From positions 1 to 13,404 of the forward strand of contig CALEPT010000020.1 in the NCBI GenBank assembly GCA_937910385.1: a stretch of 13,404 bases of DNA, written 5' to 3'. Positions 6,997 to 13,404 of the stretch are shown piece by piece. Made by a program: the position numbers and the translations under genes. Every line of letters starts with the position of its first letter. Position 1 is the first letter of the stretch. The stretch is from an uncultured Ruminococcus sp. GTDB taxonomy: Bacteria > Bacillota > Clostridia > Oscillospirales > Ruminococcaceae. The notes under the pieces are model-generated. The model saw only the letters and a program-made list of their open reading frames with translations. It had not been told where the DNA came from and searched no databases.

Positions 6997-7632
6997 ATGA
7001 TTGTTCCCGCAACTATCTCACAGCAGACACAAGTGATTACAGACGTATGCCGCTGGGCATATGTCAACGTTTGGCAGCCGAGACCTTCGGATTTTGGCGG
7101 CAAGCCGAAATATTCCGTAGTACTCATAATTCCAAAGCGTGACACTGCCACACTTCAGAAAATTCACGATGCTATTGCAATTGCCTATGAAGTTGGCAAG
7201 CTTCAGCTCCAAAGGGGCAGCATGACGCTCCCTGCGCTCGAAAGCATTTCAACTCCGCTGCATGACGGAGATACGGAGCATCCGGACGATCCTGTCTATG
7301 CCGACAGTATGTATCTTACTGCGAGTTCCATCACCATCCCAACCATCGTAGATGCATCACACCAGCCGATCGCAGACCGTTCTAAGGTCTACAGCGGTGT
7401 GTACGGCAGAGCCAATATCAGCTTCTACACCTATAACACTTGCAAAACTTACAGCGCACGCAATGCACGCAATGCACGCAATGCACGCAATGCATCTAAC
7501 CCTTACAATAGCGACGGCGCAAAGGGAATCGCTTGCTGTCTGCACAGTTTGATGAAGGTGAAAGACGGCACACCTCTCAACTGCGCTCCGTTACGTTCTT
7601 CAGCTATGGACGATTTCAGCAGTCTGGATTGA
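6997..7632 (+). CDS. Enc34/DUF2815-type single-stranded DNA-binding protein
   Basis: The 211-residue protein starts at ATG 6997 after AAGGAGG. Its pattern fits the phage Enc34 ssDNA-binding (DUF2815) family, an OB-fold group: KYSVVLIIPKRDTATLQKIHDAI near the start, LHDGDTEHPDDPVYADSMYLTA in the middle, VYSGVYGRANISFYTYN, then KGIACCLHSLMKVKDG and an acidic DDFSSLD end. Such proteins coat single strands during replication or recombination. It precedes the primase-helicase gene by about 310 bases in the same direction, so the two probably serve one replication module. Residues 154-165 are four perfect Ala-Arg-Asn repeats inserted in a loop between YTYN and the conserved GIACC segment. These come from a 9-base tandem DNA repeat and are unusual for the family. 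Confidence 0.85.
   Translation: MIVPATISQQTQVITDVCRWAYVNVWQPRPSDFGGKPKYSVVLIIPKRDTATLQKIHDAIAIAYEVGKLQLQRGSMTLPALESISTPLHDGDTEHPDDPVYADSMYLTASSITIPTIVDASHQPIADRSKVYSGVYGRANISFYTYNTCKTYSARNARNARNARNASNPYNSDGAKGIACCLHSLMKVKDGTPLNCAPLRSSAMDDFSSLD
7456..7491 (+). repeat. Four perfect copies of a 9-bp unit inside the ssDNA-binding protein gene
   Basis: GCACGCAAT is repeated four times in frame, giving (Ala-Arg-Asn)x4. Copy number can change by slippage without breaking the frame. Confidence 0.95.
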
Positions 7633-7942
7633 TTATGATATCCATACTCATCAGCATCAGATTTAGGAAAGGCGGTGATCCTAGTGTGTTTTTTTGAATT
7701 TATTGAGTGCTTCGATGCGGCATATATGAAGGCGGTGATAGTGAAAAGTAATCAGGCTGACACATATTTTGTCAGCTTGATAAGGATTCAGGTTCACAAA
7801 TTCAACAAGTCTCATAGCAACCATACGCACATTTTGAGCATCACGTTCATCTCGTTTATCACGCTCATCTCTTCAGCAACGATCAGAACGATAATGCGAA
7901 GTTGTCTGTGCGATATGGTCAGTTCCCAAGGAGGTATGCTAA
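7633..7942 (+). other. Gap between ssDNA-binding protein and primase-helicase genes
   Basis: There is no convincing gene. AAGGCGGTGAT occurs twice and could serve as ribosome binding sites for a weak frame (GTG 7675 or GTG 7741). That frame overlaps the next gene by 80 bases and has no recognisable product. An inverted repeat GCTGACA/TGTCAGC lies at 7756-7776. A degenerate 9-base tandem repeat (CGTTCATCT, CGTTTATCA, CGCTCATCT) is at 7844-7870. Confidence 0.5.
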
Positions 7943-10207
7943 ATGAAATTCACACTTTCACTCGCAAAAGTAAATGGACAGACGTCCAACAAGTCCTATC
8001 CGGACATTACCGCCGTCACTGACAAGGAGACACTTCTCACCGCCGTCAGCTGCGACCATGTCTGCGGCACGTTCAAGCACCACCAGCGCTCCCGCAAGAA
8101 CTTTTTGAGTGCCGACTGCATTGTGATGGACTGCGACAACGATCACAGCGATGACCCGGCAGCGTGGATCAGCCCCTCTGACTGTGATAGTCTTTTCCCG
8201 GATATCTCCTGCGCCATTGTTCCGAGCCGCAACCATATGAAGCCGAAAAACGGTAAGACTGCACGCCCCCGTTTTCATGTGTATTTCCCGATTGCCGAGA
8301 TCGACAACGAGGAAATTTATGCCGATTTGAAGCACAAGGTGCAGCTCTCTTTCCAGTTCTTCGATGCAAATGCTCTGGACTCTGCACGCTTTATCTTCGG
8401 AAATTCTGGAAATACTGACGTTACTTCTGACTCCATCATCTGGCAGGAAGGCTCCATGACCGTTCACGAGTATATCGTTCTCATGGCGGATAACGGAACT
8501 GACACAATCCCTGCCGGCTCACGCAACAGTACGCTTTCCCATTTTGCAGGGCGTATTCTGAAAAAGCTCGGCAATACAAAAGAGGCACAAGCAGCATTCC
8601 TTGCAGAAGCCGATAAGTGCGAACCGCCTCTTGACCGTGTGGAACTGCGTAAAATTTGGCACAGCGCACTGCGCTTTTATAAGGATGTCAGCAAACAGTC
8701 TGACTATGTAAAGCCGGACGAATATGCCAAGCCGGACTGGTCTGATCCGATTCCTTTTGACAGGCTTCCCGTTGATAAGTTCCCTGTTGATACACTTCCC
8801 GCGCCGATTGCGGACTATGTTGCTGCTGTTGCGGAAAGCACACAGACTCCCGTTGATATGGCGGGCACGGTTGCGATTGCGATCCTGTCTACCTGTTTGC
8901 AGGGCAAGTATCGTATTCAGGGCAAATCAGACTGGATCGAGCCGCTGAACACCTATTCCCTTGTGATTGCTGCTCCTTCTGAAAGAAAGTCAGCAGTCAC
9001 GCATATGATGATCCGCCCCATCAACGATTATGAGATCCAGCATAATCAGGAGAATGCCGCACTCGTTGAAGCAAGTAAAATGGGGCGTAAGGCGCTGGAA
9101 CGTCAGCAGAAGGCGCTGATTGAAAACTTCGCCAAGGGCAAAGCCGCACAGTCGGATCTCGATGATCTTGCACAGAAGATAGCCGATTATGAAGAAGTCA
9201 AGCCTATGCAGCTCTATGTGGACGACATCACGCCGGAGAAGCTGGTATCAGTTCTCTCAGCCAACAAGGGTAATGCTGCGCTGATTTCCACGGAGGGCGG
9301 TATATTTGATACGCTTGCCGGTGCTTATTCCAAGGTCGTCAACATCGATGTCATGCTGAAGGGCTATTCCGGTGACACCATCCGTGTTGACCGCATCGGT
9401 CGTGACAGCGAATATGTCATGGATCCGGCGCTGACAATTCTTCTCATGGCACAACCGAACGTTGTGGCTGCTGTCCTTTCTAACACAACCTTCCGCGGCA
9501 GAGGGTTGACCGCTCGTTTTCTTTATTGCCTGCCTGTTTCCAGTGTTGGAAGCCGAAAGTACCATAGTGCTACGGTTTCGCAGGAAGTCAGCATGGCTTA
9601 TGATAAAAAGATTCTGAACCTGCTGCGTGATGACAGTAAGGATGAAATCATTGTTCTCTCGCCCGAAGCGGACAGTCTGATTGCTGACTATGCCGAGGAG
9701 CTGGAACCGCTGCTTACTACGAAGTATGCGGACATGGCAGACTGGTGCGGAAAGCTGATCGGCAACACGCTTCGTATCGCAGGACTGCTATGCCGTGCAG
9801 AGACAGACTCGTGTCAGGATTTTATGCGTGCAGGTGATCCGTTGGCTGTCAGCAAGGAAACAATGGAAAAAGCCATCAGGCTGAGCCGTTATTTCCTCAG
9901 TCACGCACAGGCTGCGTATTCCGTTCTTCCTGAGAGCGATATGTATAAGCAGGCAGAGAAAATTCTGGAGGTGATTACTGACAAGAAATTGACCGCATTT
10001 GACCGCCGTGAGATCATGCGTTTTTGCAGATCGTTCAAAAATGTGGCAGACATCCAGCCTGTCCTTGATTACCTTGAGGACTATGGTTATATCGTGTGTC
10101 AGTCTGCTGCACCGTCTGCAAACGGCAGACCTCCGCTTCCGAAATATCTCGTCAACCCGGCTGTTGCAAAAACTACTGCTGTCTCATCCGTTTCAATTGT
10201 GCAGTGA
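7943..10207 (+). CDS. Primase-helicase: archaeo-eukaryotic-type primase, PriCT and DUF3987 domains
   Basis: The 754-residue protein starts at ATG 7943 after AAGGAGG. Residues ~1-180 look like an archaeo-eukaryotic-type primase-polymerase: VMDCDND (61-67, metal ligands D63 and D65), SRNH (95-98), RFHVYFP (110-116) and LDSARF (145-150). Residues 192-245 (GSRNSTLSHFAGRILKKLG to IWHSALRFY) are a PriCT domain. Residues ~290-660 are a DUF3987 P-loop region with Walker A-like APSERKS (344-350), a charged likely coiled coil (~370-420), TILLMAQP (498-505) and FRGRGLTARF (517-526), which may hold an arginine finger. Known relatives prime and unwind DNA for phages, satellites and integrated elements. 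With the ssDNA-binding protein upstream it forms the core replication module. A terminator overlaps its stop codon, so the operon ends here. The exact primase subfamily is uncertain. Confidence 0.85.
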   Translation: MKFTLSLAKVNGQTSNKSYPDITAVTDKETLLTAVSCDHVCGTFKHHQRSRKNFLSADCIVMDCDNDHSDDPAAWISPSDCDSLFPDISCAIVPSRNHMKPKNGKTARPRFHVYFPIAEIDNEEIYADLKHKVQLSFQFFDANALDSARFIFGNSGNTDVTSDSIIWQEGSMTVHEYIVLMADNGTDTIPAGSRNSTLSHFAGRILKKLGNTKEAQAAFLAEADKCEPPLDRVELRKIWHSALRFYKDVSKQSDYVKPDEYAKPDWSDPIPFDRLPVDKFPVDTLPAPIADYVAAVAESTQTPVDMAGTVAIAILSTCLQGKYRIQGKSDWIEPLNTYSLVIAAPSERKSAVTHMMIRPINDYEIQHNQENAALVEASKMGRKALERQQKALIENFAKGKAAQSDLDDLAQKIADYEEVKPMQLYVDDITPEKLVSVLSANKGNAALISTEGGIFDTLAGAYSKVVNIDVMLKGYSGDTIRVDRIGRDSEYVMDPALTILLMAQPNVVAAVLSNTTFRGRGLTARFLYCLPVSSVGSRKYHSATVSQEVSMAYDKKILNLLRDDSKDEIIVLSPEADSLIADYAEELEPLLTTKYADMADWCGKLIGNTLRIAGLLCRAETDSCQDFMRAGDPLAVSKETMEKAIRLSRYFLSHAQAAYSVLPESDMYKQAEKILEVITDKKLTAFDRREIMRFCRSFKNVADIQPVLDYLEDYGYIVCQSAAPSANGRPPLPKYLVNPAVAKTTAVSSVSIVQ

Positions 10208-10226
10208 TACAGCTGTACTGCTTTTT
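10201..10226 (+). terminator. Intrinsic terminator overlapping the primase-helicase stop codon
   Basis: GCAGT (10201-10205) pairs with ACTGC (10217-10221) around the self-complementary TACAGCTGTA, followed by TTTTT (10222-10226). The TGA stop lies within the stem. Confidence 0.65.
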
Positions 10227-10437
10227 GGACGAAAGACAGTACTTTGCCGGTAGATGAGTAGATGAACAGAAAAGGCTGGAGGATAACCAGTAGAGCAGTA
10301 AGCGCGTTGCTGGCATATGGAAATGCTGTTGTACACTGCTGTTTTGCTTTGATTATTGCTTTTTAATTCTTGTATTGTCGTTATGTCTCTGGTGCAATAC
10401 GGGCTAAACGTTTACCACGTTCCGATTTTTTGTTGGT

Positions 10438-10465
10438 TTTTGTCCTGCGCATCAGGGACAGTTTT
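10438..10465 (+). repeat. TTTTGTCC hairpin, stray copy of the array element
   Basis: TTTTGTCC (10438-10445), then TGCGCATCAG and GGACAG with TTTT after it. This is the same arrangement as the hairpins at 11635, 12522 and 13325: TGTCC, ten bases, GGACAG and a T-run. Confidence 0.65.
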
Positions 10466-10536
10466 GTTAACGCATTAAAACACAGTGAACTCACACTGTC
10501 ACACCAGAACAAAAGTAATAAAAGTAACAAAACTGT
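10458..10536. promoter_or_regulatory. Nested perfect inverted repeat, possible operator or antiterminator
   Basis: ACAGTTTTGTTA (10458-10469) and TAACAAAACTGT (10525-10536) are perfect 12-base inverted arms. Inside lies a second perfect pair, ACAGTG (10482-10487) and CACTGT (10494-10499). The left arm overlaps the TTTTGTCC hairpin, so the two structures exclude each other. Confidence 0.6.
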
Positions 10537-10729
10537 GCATCATCTGACCGTTTCAAAGTGAACACATCAGATCATGCAAGATTTGTGTGCTTTTGAGCAA
10601 CCATTACATTATCCTGTACGTCGGCTTGTTTTTTATCATATACGTCATGGACATTTGGTTGCTGTTGTCCGGAAAGCGTAAACAGATTTAGCATTACGAT
10701 GATCAAGTAGCTCTATCGGAGGTAAATGT

Positions 10730-11440
10730 ATGGGAAAAGAAGAAGTTTATAGTAAAGAAACGTTCATTGCAAAGAAAAAGACCGAATATGCAGATAAAAA
10801 GTATCATCTTCGGTGTATGGAAGCACTGAAGAAATTGGATGAACCGCTTGAAGGCTGGAAATGCACTGAAATCTATGACGTGCGCGAGGATGACGAAGAA
10901 GCGAAACTTGAAACCTGTATGCTGTGTGGCTGCAAAAGAGTGCGTTTTGTTCACAGAATGGAGCATGATGATTCCTTTTTCTATCTTAATGTCGGATGCA
11001 TCTGCGCCGGTGTTATGGAAGGTGATATCCTTGCTGCTGCCGAGCGCGAGTATGAACTGTACAAAAGAGCGCAGCGCAGGAAGTATTTTCTGAAGAAGGA
11101 CTGGCAGTGGACTCCTACTCATGATTATTGTATCAAGTACAAAGGTTATAGAGTATATGCTTACAAGAGACCTTGTTTGCCAGGAGATTCACTCGATGCT
11201 CAGTCTGACCGCAGAACTTGTTATGAAGTTGGATTCTTTATGGAGGGCACGGTCACAGAATATTGCGGCAAACCCATCTATGATTTGAAAACAGCAAAGT
11301 ATGCGGCTTTTAATCTCATTGAAAAGGAAAGAGTGAAGAATGAGAGCGCGAAGAAGAAAATCGATGCATTGTCTCAACCTTGGCAGAGATCTCTCAGAAA
11401 TTCGCTCAGAGGCTCACGTAAGGCGGCAAAAGGCTTTTGA
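10730..11440 (+). CDS. Unknown protein with zinc-ribbon-like cysteines
   Basis: I do not recognise this 236-residue protein. It starts at ATG 10730 after CGGAGG. A lysine-rich N-terminus (1-40) is followed by a probable metal site: CMLCGC (63-68), H75, H79 and GCIC (89-92), i.e. CxxC ... H ... CxC. The rest is basic and mixed alpha/beta in appearance (KRAQRRKYFLKKDWQW, then YKGYRVYAYKRP), and the C-terminus is strongly basic (WQRSLRNSLRGSRKAAKGF), which suggests nucleic-acid binding. No signal peptide or membrane helix is seen. It lies between the replication module and the repeat array, in the same direction, so it may belong to the same element. Its stop codon lies in the 12-base palindrome TGAGATATCTCA (11438-11449). 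Confidence 0.75.
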   Translation: MGKEEVYSKETFIAKKKTEYADKKYHLRCMEALKKLDEPLEGWKCTEIYDVREDDEEAKLETCMLCGCKRVRFVHRMEHDDSFFYLNVGCICAGVMEGDILAAAEREYELYKRAQRRKYFLKKDWQWTPTHDYCIKYKGYRVYAYKRPCLPGDSLDAQSDRRTCYEVGFFMEGTVTEYCGKPIYDLKTAKYAAFNLIEKERVKNESAKKKIDALSQPWQRSLRNSLRGSRKAAKGF

Positions 11441-11610
11441 GATATCTCACGCTCAATTCTTCGGACAATGATATTGCCAATCTGACAACGTACAATTTAA
11501 ATTCATTAACGTATGCAAAGTAATAAGGTGAATGTTGTGAGATATAAGCCGAGGGCATCATAAAAAAGCTATAAAACAGCTTCGGTTGTGGCGGGCAGAA
11601 TATGAGACAA
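11441..11610. other. Non-coding spacer before the repeat array
   Basis: I see no gene. A hairpin AAGCT/AGCTT at 11566-11582 is followed by a T-run when read on the minus strand, and could end leftward transcription coming from the array. Confidence 0.4.
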
Positions 11611-11636
11611 GGGGTTTTGTCCTTTTTGTCCCACTT

Positions 11637-11665
11637 TTGTCACGCCGATTAAGGACAGCTTTTTT
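11637..11665 (+). terminator. Array hairpin with T-run, unit 1
   Basis: TGTC(A) (from 11639) faces GGACA (11653-11657), followed by GC and TTTTTT. The stem is weaker than in units 2 and 3 because one C is replaced. Confidence 0.4.
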
Positions 11666-12057
11666 CTTGATATTTCATCACTTTTGGGGTTTTGTCCTTT
11701 TGTCCTGAATGTATAGATAACCTAAAAAAGTATTATTTTATTTATATAGTTATTCTGTATAAGACTGAAACTACTTACATTCTACCATGAGGGATGGGAC
11801 AAAAGGGACAAAAAGGACAAAACCTCAAAAAGCTCGTAGAATGGACGAAAAACAGAACCCTGTAATTGTCCTCTGTGCCGGGACAATTGGGACAAAACTC
11901 TTAGAAGAACATTACCAGTCTGCGTTTCAAGCAAAAACGGCTATCGCCATCTCAGAAGCTCCACGTCACGATCTGACAGCTTTTCACGGATTCATTCGTC
12001 ACCATTTGGCGCATGAAACAGAAGCAACCCTTGTAGCGCGTTCTGGCGCGTTTGAGG

Positions 12058-12070
12058 TGGGGTACGCATA
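12058..12070 (+). repeat. 13-mer TGGGGTACGCATA, array copy 1
   Basis: Preceded by GCGCGTTCTGGCGCGTTTGAG, here split by me as GCGCG-TTCTGG-CGCG plus TTTGAG: a short CGCG hairpin sits directly upstream. Confidence 0.85.
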
Positions 12071-12220
12071 TAGAACTAACTGAGGGTCAAAACGCCCCTG
12101 AGTATCGGAACCCCTCTCGCCTTGACAGAGCCACCACGATAAAGCCTGTGTTCACCCCTAACGGTTCATTTTGCAAACGGTTGTTCTAAATCAATACAGT
12201 GCCTTCTAGCGCGTTTGAGA

Positions 12221-12233
12221 TGGGGTACGCATA
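12221..12233 (+). repeat. 13-mer TGGGGTACGCATA, array copy 2
   Basis: Preceded by AGCGCGTTTGAGA; the left half of the upstream hairpin is absent in this copy. Confidence 0.85.
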
Positions 12234-12420
12234 TTGATGAGATTATCGCTATTCAGTTAAAAGTACCGTTTCGGTAGTTTTGAAATTCCTAATTGTGGTC
12301 TTATCAGCAACGCCCTCTCAGAAGCTCCACGTCGCGCTCTGACGGCTTTCGATGCTTTCACCCTATAGTTTACCCTCGAAACGCAGACAGCCCTTACAGC
12401 GTGTTCTGGCGCGTTTTAGG

Positions 12421-12433
12421 TGGGGTACGCATA
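12421..12433 (+). repeat. 13-mer TGGGGTACGCATA, array copy 3
   Basis: Preceded by GGCGCGTTTTAGG and by a longer shared block (about 12305-12420) that begins CTCTCAGAAGCTCCACG. Confidence 0.85.
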
Positions 12434-12521
12434 CGGAGCAGATACTAAATCACGCAAATGCAGGAATTGTTGAGTATCTGTTCATTACTCACTTGGACTT
12501 TTGTCCTTTTTGTCCCACTTG

Positions 12522-12549
12522 TGTCCGAGCATTTGAGGACAGCTTTTTT
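12522..12549 (+). terminator. Array hairpin with T-run, unit 2
   Basis: TGTCC (12522-12526) pairs with GGACA (12537-12541) across a 10-base loop; TTTTTT follows at 12544-12549. Confidence 0.5.
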
Positions 12550-12810
12550 GTAGATATATCATCAAAAACAGACTTTTGTCCTTTTGTCCCGATATATAGA
12601 AATAAATAAATAATAATCATTTATTTATTCTGTAATTCTGTATAAGACTATTGCCTCTTACACTCTATGGGACAAAAGGGACAAAAGGACAAAACCTCAA
12701 AAAGCTCGTAGAACTGATGAAAATAAGTGAACAGAAAAGTGTTGCCGCGCCGGGACAAAAGGACAAAACCCCGTTGATAGGTCTATGCTTATCACTCACT
12801 ATGGTTTAGA

Positions 12811-13237
12811 TGGGGTACGCATACGGACGGTTTGCTGCCCTCACCCTAACAAGTATAGCACATTCCAGCTTTCTTGTAAAGAGTTGGAGAACAGGAAACA
12901 ACAACGCCCTCTCAGAAACTCCACGTCACGCTCTGACGGCTTTCAACGCTTTCACCCTATAAGTTACCCTCAAAACGCAGACAGCCCTTACAGCGTGTTC
13001 TGGCGCGTTTTAGATGGGGTACGCATATTGGACGGTTTGCAGCAATATCCTCACCCTAACAAGTATAGCCCATTCCGCTCGCCTTGTAAAGAGATCGAGT
13101 ACAAGAAACAGCAACACCCTCTCAGAAGCTCCACGTCACGCTCTGACGGCTTTCCACGGTTTCGCCCTATAGTTTGCCCTCAAAACGCAGACAGCCCTTA
13201 CAGCGCGTTCTGGCGCGTTTTAGATGGGGTACGCATA
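12811..13237 (+). repeat. Tandem ~205-210 bp repeat, two full units bounded by three 13-mers
   Basis: TGGGGTACGCATA lies at 12811-12823, 13015-13027 and 13225-13237, 204 and 210 bases apart. The sequence between is shared: CACCCTAACAAGTATAGC, TTGTAAAGAG, CTCTCAGAA.CTCCACGTC, TCTGACGGCTTTC, CAAAACGCAGACAGCCC and TTCTGGCGCGTTTTAGA. Within each unit TCAGA(A)GC and GCTCTGA can pair. A related single unit precedes the 13-mer at 12421. An open frame runs through both units, but differences are not concentrated at third codon positions, and the related block before 12058 is broken in that frame. Confidence 0.85.
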
Positions 13238-13298
13238 TGTGGGGCTACCCCTAAGTCTGGCTTAGGCCGTAAATGCTGAGTACCTGTTCATCACTCGA

Positions 13299-13404
13299 TA
13301 GGACTTTTGTCCCTTTTGTCCCGCTTTTGTCCGAGCATTTGAGGACAGGTTTTTTGTAGATATATCATCAAAAACAGACTTTTGTCCTTTTGTCCCGATA
13401 TATA
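13299..13404. repeat. Repeat array unit 3, cut by the window end
   Basis: TTTTGTCC iterons start at 13305, 13314, 13325, 13380 and 13388, and the hairpin is at 13328-13355. The sequence from 13329 to the end is almost identical to unit 2 from 12523. The unit stops at the beginning of the AT-rich centre, so the array continues outside the window. Confidence 0.85.
13328..13355 (+). terminator. Array hairpin with T-run, unit 3
   Basis: TGTCC (13328-13332) pairs with GGACA (13343-13347), then GG and TTTTTT (13350-13355). Confidence 0.5.

Larger units (their letters stand above)
10208..10729 (+). other. Structured gap between primase-helicase and zinc-ribbon genes
   Basis: No convincing gene is present. 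From left to right it holds the terminator overlapping the primase-helicase stop, a hairpin of the array family (10438-10465), a nested inverted repeat (10458-10536) and an AGCAACCA/TGGTTGCT inverted pair (10596-10603 and 10656-10663). I see no good promoter for the following gene. Confidence 0.5.
11611..12492. repeat. Repeat array unit 1
   Basis: TTTTGTCC iterons on the plus strand start at 11615, 11624, 11690 and 11698. A terminator-like hairpin lies at 11637-11665. An AT-rich centre (about 11721-11760) comes next, with TTCTGTATAAGACT at 11753-11766. Opposed iterons GGACAAAA start at 11797, 11806, 11815 and 11890. CCTCAAAAAGCTCGTAGAA (11823-11841) follows, shared exactly with unit 2. TTTTGTCCTTTTTGTCCC (11615-11632) and its reverse complement (11805-11822) form a perfect 18-bp inverted repeat. 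The right part carries three copies of TGGGGTACGCATA. There is no plausible gene; short open frames here are repeat translations. Confidence 0.85.
12493..13298. repeat. Repeat array unit 2
   Basis: This has the same order as unit 1: TTTTGTCC iterons (starts 12499, 12508, 12574, 12582), hairpin (12522-12549), AT-rich centre, opposed GGACAAAA iterons (starts 12670, 12679, 12687, 12753, 12761), then the shared CCTCAAAAAGCTCGTAGAA (12695-12713) and tandem 13-mer repeats. TTTTGTCCTTTTGTCCC (12574-12590) and 12678-12694 form a perfect 17-bp inverted repeat. The AT-rich centre holds a perfect palindrome, AATAAATAAAT (12602-12612) and ATTTATTTATT (12620-12630). The first iteron is 884 bases after that of unit 1. 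Confidence 0.85.

Noticed and set aside
7675..8022. GTG-initiated frame of 115 codons with a fair ribosome binding site
   Set aside because: It overlaps the well-supported primase-helicase start by 80 bases, has no recognisable fold, and partly translates a degenerate 9-base repeat. A shorter start at 7741 cannot be excluded.
12785..13279. 164-codon frame across the tandem repeats, and smaller frames at 11787-12083 and 12352-12609
   Set aside because: They are translations of non-coding repeats. Some copies are broken in the equivalent frame and substitutions are not codon-biased.
11611..13404. CRISPR array
   Set aside because: The repeats are 8-9 bases or ~205 bases long, lack unique spacers of constant length, and no cas gene is near.

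Overview
The window looks like an accessory region of a gut Clostridia genome, probably Ruminococcus/Oscillospiraceae. The signs are moderate to low G+C, AAGGAGG-type ribosome binding sites, extended -10 promoters, and protein families typical of integrated elements in that group (Enc34/DUF2815 ssDNA-binding protein, PriCT-DUF3987 primase-helicase, AbiEi/DUF6577-like protein). The organism call is inference from style and families; there is no rRNA or marker gene.

Layout. (1) 1-4030, minus strand: one uninterrupted reading frame, open at the left window edge. Its first ~997 codons are a SWIM/SNF2 helicase and its last ~346 codons are the membrane part of a TrbL/VirB6-like conjugation protein. 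The switch falls in frame near 1040 and coincides with a rise in G+C. The helicase lacks motifs V and VI, so this is a rearrangement or an assembly chimera. (2) 4031-4729: a divergent promoter region with a long leader and two copies of a ~100-bp repeat. (3) 4730-5761: an orphan AbiEi/DUF6577-like DNA-binding protein. (4) 5762-6996: about 1.2 kb with no convincing gene. It holds two copies of a G-rich repeat ending in terminator-like hairpins, a strong candidate structured RNA, two near-identical palindrome-plus-promoter modules and two intrinsic terminators. (5) 6997-10207: a two-gene replication module, an ssDNA-binding protein followed by a primase-helicase. (6) 10208-10729: a structured gap. 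(7) 10730-11440: an unknown zinc-ribbon protein. (8) 11441-13404: a gene-free repeat array.

The array has three ~0.8-0.9 kb units. Each begins with TTTTGTCC iterons and a conserved terminator-like hairpin; the two complete units continue with an AT-rich centre and opposed GGGACAAAA iterons. Among the units lie six copies of the 13-mer TGGGGTACGCATA and a ~205-210 bp tandem repeat. One related hairpin also sits just after the primase-helicase gene, and a seventh 13-mer lies just after a terminator upstream of the replication module. This ties the repeats to the replication genes by position.

Reading of the whole: the ssDNA-binding protein and primase-helicase could replicate an integrated element or phage satellite, and the array has the look of an iteron origin. 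An alternative is a family of interspersed non-coding repeats unrelated to replication. No integrase, relaxase, DNA polymerase, tRNA, rRNA or CRISPR array is visible.
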